A stretch of DNA of 39,899 nt from Treponema sp. UBA4307 (GTDB lineage: Bacteria; Spirochaetota; Spirochaetia; Treponematales; Treponemataceae): contig DGUP01000078.1 in the NCBI GenBank assembly GCA_002394685.1, positions 44,333 to 84,231 on the forward strand. The letters run 5' to 3'. A model generated the notes under the pieces. The model was not told the origin of the DNA, ran no database searches, and worked only from the letters and a program-made list of their open reading frames with translations. The stretch's first letter is position 1; every line of letters begins with the position of its first letter. This document shows, one piece after another, positions 33,355 through 39,899 of the stretch. Made by a program: the position numbers and the translations under genes.

Positions 33355-33834
33355 TTATTTATAACAATTCCAGCCTTTTGTTGTGATTCCTTCAACCCAT
33401 CTGGCTGCCCACTTTTTTGCTCCTTCAAGGTCGTGGTCCTTATAGTTACCACATTCCTTTTCTGTTGTAGCAGGAACTGGTTTATCCCAGACAGAAACTT
33501 TTCTAAGTACATTTACAAGATGTTCTGCCATATATTCTTCTGAATGTTTGCCCCACACTGTAAAATAAAAACCTGTGCGGCAGCCCATTGGACTAAAATC
33601 GATTACAATGCCAGGCAATTCGTCACGGATATATTCTGCAATCAAATGTTCAAGAGTATGGATTGCACCTGTTGTCATAAATTCCTTGTTTGGCTGGGTA
33701 AAACGGATATCGTATTTGCTGACAATATCACCTTTTTCACCAGTCTTTTCTGCTGCAAGCCTTACATATGGTGCAGTTACCTTTGTATGATCCAGATTAA
33801 AACTGTCTACATTATATTTTTTTTCTTCTGTCAT
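33355..33834 (-). CDS. luxS: S-ribosylhomocysteine lyase (AI-2 synthesis)
   Basis: Cleaves S-ribosylhomocysteine to homocysteine and the AI-2 precursor DPD. The metal site is complete: His59 and His63 in HTLEHL and Cys128 in ECGNYKDH; catalytic Cys85 lies in MGCRTGFY. The length of 159 aa is normal. ATG at 33834 is chosen because GAAGGAG precedes it by about 8 nt; an in-frame ATG at 33849 would overlap the mtnN end and lacks a site. It lies 15 bp behind mtnN, which makes its substrate. Confidence 0.97.
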   Translation of the reverse strand: MTEEKKYNVDSFNLDHTKVTAPYVRLAAEKTGEKGDIVSKYDIRFTQPNKEFMTTGAIHTLEHLIAEYIRDELPGIVIDFSPMGCRTGFYFTVWGKHSEEYMAEHLVNVLRKVSVWDKPVPATTEKECGNYKDHDLEGAKKWAARWVEGITTKGWNCYK

Positions 33835-33849
33835 TTTGAACTCCTTCAA

Positions 33850-34566
33850 TTAGATTTTCTGTATCATTTTACGAACCAGATTTGCACTTAAATCAGCAGC
33901 ACTGGCTTCGTTAAAATCATAAGTTGATTCACTTGCGTCCTCAGCCATATCACTCATACAGCGGATTACAACAAATGGAATTTTGTTGATATAACAGGCA
34001 TGTGCAATAGCGGCTCCTTCCATCTCTACACAAGCCGGTGCACAATTTGCCTTGATGATTTCTTTCTGTTCTTTTGATGAAATAAACTGGTCCCCGCTTG
34101 CAACCCTTCCTTTTACCAGGGAATGACCTTTTGCCCCTTCCAGTTCATTAAAGGCCGTTTCAGCAGCCTGAATCATTTTTTCATCAGCAATAAAATCTGA
34201 ACATTCCATCTGAGGAATTACACAAATGTCGTAACCAAAACCACGTACATCAAAATCGTGATAAAGGGCATCAGTTGAAACTACAAAATCCAGAACCTTT
34301 AGCCCCTTTCCGGCTGCTCCTGCAATTCCTGTGTTGATGATATGACTTACTCCAAACTGAAGGGCCAGTCTCTGGGCGCACAAAGCGGCATTTACCTTTC
34401 CAATTCCAGACTGAACTATAACAACAGAAACTCCATCCAGAAGTCCTTCAACAAAAGTCAGGCCACCTGCTGAAGTTTCTTTTGGATTTGACAAAAGTCC
34501 CTTTAATGTCTTAACCTCAACGTCCATTGCACCAATAATTCCGATTTTCTTTCCTGAATTCTGCAA
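33850..34566 (-). CDS. mtnN: 5'-methylthioadenosine/S-adenosylhomocysteine nucleosidase
   Basis: Removes adenine from S-adenosylhomocysteine and methylthioadenosine, feeding LuxS. Motifs: IGIIGAMDVEV at the N-terminus, SGIGKVNAAL, NTGIAGA, ASGDQFI, VEMEGAAIAHACY and RCMSDMA with the catalytic Asp. The start is a TTG at 34566 with AAGGAG about 12 nt upstream; no in-frame ATG fits better, because the next Met is at the conserved MDVE. It is the first gene of mtnN-luxS-DUF1538-PII and faces away from the small RNA unit. Confidence 0.95.
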   Translation of the reverse strand: MQNSGKKIGIIGAMDVEVKTLKGLLSNPKETSAGGLTFVEGLLDGVSVVIVQSGIGKVNAALCAQRLALQFGVSHIINTGIAGAAGKGLKVLDFVVSTDALYHDFDVRGFGYDICVIPQMECSDFIADEKMIQAAETAFNELEGAKGHSLVKGRVASGDQFISSKEQKEIIKANCAPACVEMEGAAIAHACYINKIPFVVIRCMSDMAEDASESTYDFNEASAADLSANLVRKMIQKI

Positions 34567-34624
34567 AATATGTCACTCCTTGCGAAATACCGCAACGTTT
34601 TCATAAAATTTCTTTCAAAAAGTA

Positions 34625-34653
34625 TTGACCACTAATCTTTTCTGTTATATATT
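34625..34653 (+). promoter_or_regulatory. Free-standing promoter for a small RNA
   Basis: TTGACC (34625-34630), 17-bp spacer, TATATT (34648-34653) on the plus strand, pointing into a hairpin terminator about 15 bp downstream. Both neighbouring genes are on the minus strand, so this promoter serves neither. Confidence 0.7.
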
Positions 34654-34659
34654 ATTGTC

Positions 34660-34717
34660 AGCAGCTAGATAAACGGGTCGTTGTTTCCTCCTTTTAACGA
34701 TCCGTTTTATTTTTTTT
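34660..34717 (+). ncRNA. Putative small RNA with anti-Shine-Dalgarno loop
   Basis: Predicted start near 34660, then a short single-stranded 5' part (GCAGCTAGAT), then a 12-bp hairpin: AAACGGGTCGTT (34671-34682) with AACGATCCGTTT (34696-34707), one G-U pair. The 13-nt loop contains CCTCCTTTT (34687-34695). TATTTTTTTT follows and acts as terminator. Promoter and terminator are 15-20 bp apart, with no ORF inside and no gene on this strand nearby, so an independent ~58-nt RNA is the simplest reading. The loop word equals the anti-Shine-Dalgarno tail of 16S rRNA, so it could pair with ribosome binding sites of mRNAs. Confidence 0.62.
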
Positions 34718-34748
34718 AAATCTTTTCAAAATCTGCGGAAAAGACCCG

Positions 34749-35045
34749 TCAAATTTTAATATGGCGCTTTTCTTCAATGTCGCTTTCACGATAAAAAATT
34801 GCTATATTTCCAATAATTCTTACCAGTGTAGCATCGATTTTTTCTGCAATTTTCTCTGAAAGTTCACGTTTTTCGTCCTGAAATTCGTTAAATTTTACCT
34901 TTACAAGCTCGTGTGCGTTTAAGCAGTCCAGGACTTTCTGCTCCAGGGATTCGGTTACTCCGTTTCCACCAACAATTACAAGAGGTTCAAGTTCATGAGC
35001 CTTTTTTTCAAGCTTTTTACGCTGTTTGCTATTTAATTCAATCAT
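34749..35045 (-). CDS. yhbY: YhbY/CRS1-family RNA-binding protein
   Basis: A 98-aa CRM-domain protein: LNSKQRKKLEKKAHELEPLVIVGGNGVTESL, then LNAHELVKVKF and the end LVRIIGNIAIFYR. The GxxG-like GGNG loop is the RNA contact. Family members associate with 50S precursors. There is no Shine-Dalgarno site; a promoter ends 6 nt before the ATG, so a leaderless mRNA is predicted. It is alone in its orientation, with the small RNA gene downstream on the other strand. Confidence 0.92.
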   Translation of the reverse strand: MIELNSKQRKKLEKKAHELEPLVIVGGNGVTESLEQKVLDCLNAHELVKVKFNEFQDEKRELSEKIAEKIDATLVRIIGNIAIFYRESDIEEKRHIKI

Positions 35046-35051
35046 AATGTG

Positions 35052-35080
35052 ATGATAACAATTTAACTTTTAATGTTCAA
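35052..35080 (-). promoter_or_regulatory. Promoter abutting the yhbY start codon
   Basis: On the minus strand TTGAAC (35080-35075), exactly 17 bp spacer, TATCAT (35057-35052), then only CACATT before the ATG at 35045. The predicted first transcribed base is the A of ATG. Confidence 0.7.
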
Positions 35081-35155
35081 TTGAGCTTTTTTTCTTACCT
35101 TCTTTTCTTGCGCTGTGAAGAAATTTGAATTATTTTATATATATACATACAAGTT

Positions 35156-35185
35156 TTGTAATACATTTTTTCTATTACGTATAAT
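35156..35185 (+). promoter_or_regulatory. Promoter of the zinc metallopeptidase gene
   Basis: TTGTAA (35156-35161), 18-bp spacer, perfect TATAAT (35180-35185). The leader is only about 10 nt and holds little beyond CAGAGGA, the ribosome site for the ATG at 35202. Confidence 0.65.
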
Positions 35186-35201
35186 TACAGAGGATTTAAC
35201 T

Positions 35202-35963
35202 ATGAACGATTATTCTTCTCTTCTTGGTTCTGCTGCTTACAATTATTCTTATTTGATTTTACTTCTTCCAGGAATTGTTCTTGGACTGATTGCCCAGCTG
35301 CTTGTAAAAACAAGATTTGCAAGTTACGACAAGGTAAAAAGTAAAAAAAATATTACCGGAGCTCAGGCCGCACAGTTTTTACTGCAGAAAAGCGGAATTA
35401 ATGATGTTCGGGTTGTTCATATTTCAGGAAATCTTACGGATAACTACAATCCTACAAATAAAGTTCTCAGTTTAAGTGATTCAACTTTTTCAAGTACTTC
35501 AATTGCTGCCATTGGTGTTGCTGCTCACGAAACAGGACACGCCATTCAGCACCACGTAAATTACCAGCCGCTTAACACAAGGTCGAGAATTGTTCCTGCA
35601 GCCAATTTTGGTTCAAGATTCGGTCCTATTCTTGTAATGCTTGGAATTCTTGCAGGCTCTGCTTCTACAGCAAGTTCACAGTTTGCCCAGTTTGCAGGGC
35701 TTTCAAATATTATTACCATGGCGGGAATTGCTCTTTTTTCTCTGGCTGTTCTTTTTTCACTGGTCACCCTTCCTGTTGAATTTAACGCTTCAAATAGAGC
35801 CCTTAAAATTCTTAAGGAATATGATGTTTTTGACAGTGATGAACTCAGCGGAACAAGAAAAGTCCTTGGAGCAGCCGCTATGACTTATGTAGCTTCAGCC
35901 CTTTCTGCAATCGGCTCCCTCTTACGACTGATGCTCATAGCAAAAAGCAATAAACGCCGCTAA
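35202..35963 (+). CDS. YugP-like membrane zinc metallopeptidase
   Basis: A 253-aa membrane protein of the Zn_peptidase_2 (YugP) family. One N-terminal membrane segment (about 14-35) is followed by the zinc motif HETGH in AIGVAAHETGHAIQHHVNYQP and by NTRSRIVPAANFGSRFGPIL. Two or three further hydrophobic segments carry VTLPVEFNASNRALKIL, which supplies the third ligand region. The physiological substrate is unknown. ATG at 35202 is chosen for CAGAGGA upstream; the frame is open to 35115, but that part covers the promoter. Confidence 0.9.
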   Translation: MNDYSSLLGSAAYNYSYLILLLPGIVLGLIAQLLVKTRFASYDKVKSKKNITGAQAAQFLLQKSGINDVRVVHISGNLTDNYNPTNKVLSLSDSTFSSTSIAAIGVAAHETGHAIQHHVNYQPLNTRSRIVPAANFGSRFGPILVMLGILAGSASTASSQFAQFAGLSNIITMAGIALFSLAVLFSLVTLPVEFNASNRALKILKEYDVFDSDELSGTRKVLGAAAMTYVASALSAIGSLLRLMLIAKSNKRR

Positions 35964-36074
35964 TACTGAAAACCATTACTATAAGCCAGAATTCCCCTTG
36001 CAGATTAAGTGATTTTTCCAGAGATGTATTGTATAATTTACTCACATTTATTTCATCAATAGGGGAATACTTAA

Positions 36075-37394
36075 ATGGTATATTCAAAAAAGTTTTCTAT
36101 TTTATTTTTAATCCTGACGCTTAGCCTCTGCCTGACCGCCTGCAATTTTTACCCTCAACAATCCTACAATATCGAAATTGAAGATTGCGCAAACGGCACC
36201 ATCACAGCCAGTAAGACATCTGCATCTCCTGGTGAGAAAATCACTCTGACAGCCACAGCTTTGGATGACTTCAGGCTTTCTTCTTTTATTGTTACAAGCA
36301 ATGATGCAGAAATAACCGTAACAGACAGTTCTTTCAAAATGCCTAATGGTAATGTCACAGTCAGCGCCATCTTTGTAACATCTAAAACAGAATTTGACAT
36401 TCAGGACTTCTGCGATTACCTGAACAACGGCATAATTGAACACATCACTGCAAACGAAAGTGCAGTCCCTGGTATAAGCTGGAGCACTGACGGAAAAAGC
36501 GCAAACGTTTATGGAGTTGTGCTGACGGGGGAAACTGAATTATCAAACAGGTTTAATATCGACACAAAAAAATATTTCCCACAAACTATTATAATAGCAG
36601 ATTTAAGAGGACTGAATACATCAAATGTAACATCTTTACGAGGTATGTTTGAATACTGTCGTTTTCTAACATATGTTGACCTTTCAAATTTTGATACAAG
36701 CAATATCACAGATATGGCTGGTATGTTTGTTGGCTGTTCATCACTCAGTCAGTTGGATGTAACAAAATTTGATACTAGTAAAGTAACTGATATGAGCTGT
36801 ATGTTTTCTGGTTGTAGCTCACTTACACAACTGGATGTGACTAAGTTTGATACTTCTAAGGTAACAGATATGGGCAGGATGTTTGATGATTGTCGTGAAC
36901 TTTCTTCACTAAATGTAACTAATTTTGATACCAGCAATGTAACTAGGATAAGGGGTATGTTTGGGGGATGCTCATCCCTTACTCAGCTCGATGTAACAAA
37001 ATTTGATACTAGTAAAGTAACTGATATGAGCGGTATGTTTTTTGGTTGTTCCTCACTTACACAACTGGACGTAACAAAATTTAACACTAGCAAAGTTAAT
37101 AATATGTCCACTATGTTTAAAGGCTGCACAGCGCTTAAAAAATTAGATTTAACAAATTTTGATACTAAAAAAGTTTCCGAGATGTATGACATGTTTTGTG
37201 ATTGTTCATCTTTAACAACAATCTATGTATCAAATAAATTCCTTGTCCCAAATTATTGTCTAAATATGTTCACCGGCTGTCATAAACTCAAAGGAGGAGC
37301 TGGCACAGTCTACGATCCTAATAAAACAGATGAAGTTTATGCCCGCATAGATGGAGGAAGCAAGGCTCCTGGTTACTTTACTGCAAAAAAATAA
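36075..37394 (+). CDS. DUF285 / BspA-like surface lipoprotein
   Basis: Lipoprotein signal peptide ending LTAC with Cys23. Residues ~30-100 match the InlB-B-type bacterial repeat (NGTITASKTSASPGEKITL to FKMPNGNVTVSAIF). After a linker come about eight 26-residue repeats of the form LDVTKFDTSKVTDMSxMFxGCSSLTQ, a DUF285 leucine-rich-like solenoid, and a short C-terminal cap ending GYFTAKK. Such proteins are exposed on the surface and often bind host or partner cells; a specific ligand cannot be read. The ribosome site AGGGGAA precedes the ATG. It lies beside another large lipoprotein gene, together forming a surface-protein pair. Confidence 0.88.
   Translation: MVYSKKFSILFLILTLSLCLTACNFYPQQSYNIEIEDCANGTITASKTSASPGEKITLTATALDDFRLSSFIVTSNDAEITVTDSSFKMPNGNVTVSAIFVTSKTEFDIQDFCDYLNNGIIEHITANESAVPGISWSTDGKSANVYGVVLTGETELSNRFNIDTKKYFPQTIIIADLRGLNTSNVTSLRGMFEYCRFLTYVDLSNFDTSNITDMAGMFVGCSSLSQLDVTKFDTSKVTDMSCMFSGCSSLTQLDVTKFDTSKVTDMGRMFDDCRELSSLNVTNFDTSNVTRIRGMFGGCSSLTQLDVTKFDTSKVTDMSGMFFGCSSLTQLDVTKFNTSKVNNMSTMFKGCTALKKLDLTNFDTKKVSEMYDMFCDCSSLTTIYVSNKFLVPNYCLNMFTGCHKLKGGAGTVYDPNKTDEVYARIDGGSKAPGYFTAKK
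36597..37292 (+). repeat. 78-bp coding repeats of DUF285 type, two with an identical 42-bp core
   Basis: Eight to nine tandem 78-bp units. The core at 36756-36797 is identical to that at 36990-37031 over 42 bp, while the units between differ, which suggests recent copying or gene conversion. The TTTGATACTAGTAAAGTAAC-type core is the kind of sequence described as PARCEL elements in DUF285 genes. Confidence 0.75.
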
Positions 37395-37424
37395 CTACCT
37401 AGGTTTTAAAATTCTGGTCGTGAG

Positions 37425-37521
37425 TCCCCTTTTTCAAGGAAAATCCTTTTATAACCTTTAATTGTAGAAAATTTGTGTTATTCTATGTATTAAAGAAAAG
37501 ATTTTCCAACAAAAAAGGGGA
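37425..37521 (+). promoter_or_regulatory. Inverted repeat that can sequester the ribosome site of the 37527 gene
   Basis: TCCCCTTTTT (37425-37434) and GGAAAATC (37438-37445) pair with GATTTTCC (37500-37507) and AAAAAGGGGA (37512-37521), 18 bp in all with a small internal loop. The right arm contains the whole Shine-Dalgarno sequence AAAAGGGG and is followed by TTTTT. A promoter candidate lies in the 54-nt loop, so only read-through RNA contains both arms. Confidence 0.6.
37462..37489 (+). promoter_or_regulatory. Promoter candidate for the beta-helix lipoprotein gene
   Basis: TTGTAG (37462-37467), 16-bp spacer, TATGTA (37484-37489). It would give a ~30-nt leader that starts after the left arm of the inverted repeat. 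Both boxes are imperfect. Confidence 0.4.
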
Positions 37522-37526
37522 TTTTT

Positions 37527-39899
37527 ATGTTTAAAATCAAAAACAAACTATTTACAATACCCGCACTCATTTTTTCTGCTTTCATTTTTATTTTTACTTC
37601 CTGCGGAGATTTACATTTAGAGAACTTAGATACAGCTTCTATCGTATTCGATTTTAATTCTCCTGCTTTTAAGAAAGCCCTGAACGAAAGGGAATCTTCC
37701 TCAAGGGCAGTTTTATCTGATTATATTGATGAAAACACTTACGCTGAAATAACTATTTCTGGAAGAGAGTATTACGACTCTAAAACCATACAACTCAATA
37801 AGACATCTAAGATTACCTTTAGTGATGTAGAAATTGGAGCAATAATCAAGGCCAAACTCGTAATATACAAAAAAATGACCGATTCTGATGAGAAAGACAT
37901 TCTTCTCACAGGCGACAGCGACTGGACAACCATCAAGATGGGAGCCAATTTAATAAAAATTAATTTGGATAAAACAAACTATGTAATTTATATTTCTTGC
38001 AATCCTGTAAAAAATGAACTTTCAGGTTACAAAAGTAAAGAGGACCTTGACGAAATGGAGAGCGGCCTGGGTACAGAGGACCAACCTTTCAATTACATAC
38101 AGTCTGCAATTTATTGGATTGCAGAAAACGGCCAAAATAATAGAAATTATGAAATCCGGCTTACCGGTTATGATGAAGAAAATACATTTAATCAGGCAGT
38201 TAAACTCTATGATTATAAAGAAGATCATACATGTACAGACATATTAACAGGACATGCTGCAAAAATATACTTTACAAGTGAAGATTATAGTCTTCCCGCA
38301 ATTAACTGTAGTAATGGAAATAATAATTTTGACTTTTATACAAACGTACCTGTTTACTTTAAAAATATCTATATTAAAAGCTCTTCTGATGGAACTAGTA
38401 CAACAAATAGAAATGGTTTAGTTATAACCACAGATTATAGCTACACATCTAACATACACCTGGGACAAAACACTATTCTGGAAGGTTCTGATAGTCTTGG
38501 AGCACAACATGGAGGCGCTGTTTATCTTGGTAGAGGAAGTTTTACAATGGAGTCAAATTCCTGCATAAAAAATTTTAACATTACATACGGCTCCGCTAGT
38601 GAAGGTGGCGCTGTATATATTAATAGTGGCACATTTACAATGACAGATAACTCTGTCATAGATAACTGCTCCCCAAATACAAACGGAGGGGCCGTTTATA
38701 TTGCTCAAGGTACTTTTAACATGGAAGAATCTTCCTGCATAAAAAATTGCAAAACAGTTAGAAACGCAGGCTGCGGAGGAGCGGTTTATATTAATGGATA
38801 CGGGAATTTCTCAATGACAGGTAATTCTTCTATTAAGAACTGTAGTTCGATATACAATGGAGGAGCCGTTTTCATCGATACAAACGGAAATTTTTACATG
38901 TCTGGAGGTAGAATTGAAGGCAACACAACCGTAACTTCTGGAAATGGAGTTTTTGTTGCTGCAATAAATACAAAATTTACACTTAGCGGAGACTGCTATT
39001 TTTCTAAAGACGATGATATTTATTTATCCAATAATTCACAGGCATACTATCCATCAATAGAACTTGATGGCGATTTAACATCTGATACAGTTGCCTTTAT
39101 TTCCTTATTAGATAATTATGCCTCATTAGGTCAGCCTGTTCTTAAAGGAGATGGCGAACTTATCAAAAAAAATCACTCTAAATTCTACATTAATCCATTC
39201 AAACCATATGCACCATTAGGTCAAACATCAACAACGGTAGAACCTTACCTCAAAGAAAGCGGCAGCATAGGAGATGCATCCACAATTATTTGTGACACCG
39301 ATGCCCCGATAGAATTGGGAGACATTGTTCTTGCCGATGGAAATCGTGTCAAACCACTTACTAATAGCGTAGATACAAACAAAAATAATATAGAAATATT
39401 AAACTCAAACTACAATTATAAAAACTCTGTTGCCGGTGTAATCTTCTATTCAGGAAATGAAACAGACCTGCTTGGTAGTACAAACCTGATGGTGGGGAAA
39501 CAATGGTATCATGATTATTTTGATAAATCAGATGGCAGTACCGATTTTGATACAACTTCCAAAGTTACTAATATATCACTCGCTAACGCCCTCTCTGATA
39601 TAAATATTACTTTAAAATTCTCTGAAACAGAATTTACAAATCCTGCTTCAGGTTCATCTTATTTATCAAGCACAACTATAACAAATATAATAACTAATAT
39701 CTTATCAGAAGCTACTTCTACAACTTCCCTGTTTCCACTTTTAACAAAAGTGATAAACTATGGAAAACAATTTGATGAAACTTCTCAATATTACTGCCAT
39801 TCAGATGATGCCAACAACTGGTATATTCCAACACTTCCAGAATACTTCATGCTCTACCAGGCTTTTAATAATTCTGATTTCCGGACATCATACAATGCT
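37527..39899 (+). CDS. Large lipoprotein with beta-helix (Pmp-like) repeats and DUF1566-like end, partial
   Basis: The frame is open from ATG 37527 to the window end (791 codons, no stop). A signal peptide ends FTSC with Cys26. Residues ~60-300 are a beta-rich N-terminal region. From ~330 to 500 come five to six repeats of 27-31 residues, each starting GGAVY(I/L) and containing a S/T-F-x-M motif and an S-x-I-x-N-C end, resembling the GGAI/FxxN repeats of polymorphic outer-membrane proteins and predicting a right-handed beta-helix. The last visible part, WYIPTLPEYFMLYQAF, resembles the DUF1566 (Lcl) domain. Probably a surface-anchored adhesin or glycan-binding protein. AAAAGGGG is the ribosome site. 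Confidence 0.8.
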   Translation, partial: MFKIKNKLFTIPALIFSAFIFIFTSCGDLHLENLDTASIVFDFNSPAFKKALNERESSSRAVLSDYIDENTYAEITISGREYYDSKTIQLNKTSKITFSDVEIGAIIKAKLVIYKKMTDSDEKDILLTGDSDWTTIKMGANLIKINLDKTNYVIYISCNPVKNELSGYKSKEDLDEMESGLGTEDQPFNYIQSAIYWIAENGQNNRNYEIRLTGYDEENTFNQAVKLYDYKEDHTCTDILTGHAAKIYFTSEDYSLPAINCSNGNNNFDFYTNVPVYFKNIYIKSSSDGTSTTNRNGLVITTDYSYTSNIHLGQNTILEGSDSLGAQHGGAVYLGRGSFTMESNSCIKNFNITYGSASEGGAVYINSGTFTMTDNSVIDNCSPNTNGGAVYIAQGTFNMEESSCIKNCKTVRNAGCGGAVYINGYGNFSMTGNSSIKNCSSIYNGGAVFIDTNGNFYMSGGRIEGNTTVTSGNGVFVAAINTKFTLSGDCYFSKDDDIYLSNNSQAYYPSIELDGDLTSDTVAFISLLDNYASLGQPVLKGDGELIKKNHSKFYINPFKPYAPLGQTSTTVEPYLKESGSIGDASTIICDTDAPIELGDIVLADGNRVKPLTNSVDTNKNNIEILNSNYNYKNSVAGVIFYSGNETDLLGSTNLMVGKQWYHDYFDKSDGSTDFDTTSKVTNISLANALSDINITLKFSETEFTNPASGSSYLSSTTITNIITNILSEATSTTSLFPLLTKVINYGKQFDETSQYYCHSDDANNWYIPTLPEYFMLYQAFNNSDFRTSYNA
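38514..38995 (+). repeat. GGAVY beta-helix coding repeats
   Basis: Units of about 80-93 bp begin at GGAGGC/GGTGGC/GGAGGA-GCx-GTT-TAT (GGAVY) codons near 38514, 38604, 38685, 38775 and 38859, with a degenerate NGVFV unit last. Divergence between units is high at the third codon position, so these are old protein repeats rather than recent DNA duplications. Confidence 0.7.

Noticed and set aside
34669..34717. Hairpin as terminator of minus-strand yhbY
   Set aside because: On the minus strand only TTT follows the stem, whereas the plus strand has TATTTTTTTT and a promoter just upstream; a minor role for yhbY cannot be fully excluded.
38514..38995. Regularly spaced repeats that could suggest a CRISPR array
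   Set aside because: Units are in frame, 80-93 bp, divergent at third positions and encode GGAVY beta-helix repeats; there are no identical repeats with unique spacers.

Overview
The window looks like a chromosomal segment of a gut or rumen Treponema-type spirochaete. Evidence for this: a low-to-moderate GC content (roughly 40% by eye), a FlgM-type anti-sigma factor, many lipoproteins with short spirochaetal lipoboxes ending in Ser-Cys, FGE-domain and DUF285 (BspA-like) surface proteins, and carbohydrate enzymes suited to plant fibre (GH43, two CE2 acetyl esterases, GH2). Genus assignment is inference from gene content, not from a marker gene.

Layout. 1-663: the 3' end of nrdD and nrdG (anaerobic ribonucleotide reductase). 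653-2155: a GH43 xylosidase/arabinosidase. 2325-5846: an unknown gene, then proA-proB-proC, a complete proline pathway from glutamate. 5848-8336: a GNAT acetyltransferase, a UPF0210/DUF711 protein and a small charged protein. 8536-11445: a secreted CE2 esterase lipoprotein, a second CE2 without signal peptide, and cytidine deaminase. 11461-15552: ftsK followed by a GH18 protein. 15684-17638: an AT-rich ChaN/Tiki-like lipoprotein and a decayed IS256-family element. 17633-20738: rsmI-flgM, then a metal-ligand-less iron-ADH-like protein coupled to a SPOUT RNA methylase in a GC-rich patch. 20862-22559: a scarred locus in which a 5'-truncated FGE gene meets a 5'-truncated RidA-like gene, followed by a YefM/RelE-type toxin-antitoxin pair. 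22664-26689: a HATPase-HDOD fusion, a membrane protein with a degenerate hydrolase-like domain, lspA and a small membrane protein. 26773-31158: a large conserved unknown and a GH2 enzyme. 31176-34566: a minus-strand cluster mtnN-luxS-DUF1538-tandem PII. 34625-35963: a probable small RNA, yhbY and a zinc metallopeptidase. 36075-39899: two large surface lipoproteins, a DUF285 repeat protein and a beta-helix protein that runs off the window.

The strongest unexplained signals are regulatory. (1) A free-standing promoter/terminator unit at 34625-34717 would make a ~58-nt RNA whose hairpin loop carries CCUCCUUUU, the same word as the anti-Shine-Dalgarno tail of 16S rRNA. (2) Several genes without a Shine-Dalgarno sequence (yhbY, the second CE2, rsmI, and more weakly the gene at 2325) have a -10 box ending only 6-9 nt before the start codon, which predicts leaderless mRNAs. 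(3) An 18-bp inverted repeat before the last lipoprotein hides its ribosome binding site only in transcripts that read through from upstream. Other points for a second look are the iron-ADH-like pseudoenzyme, the FGE/RidA deletion scar, the HATPase-HDOD fusion and the DUF1538-PII pair beside the AI-2 genes.
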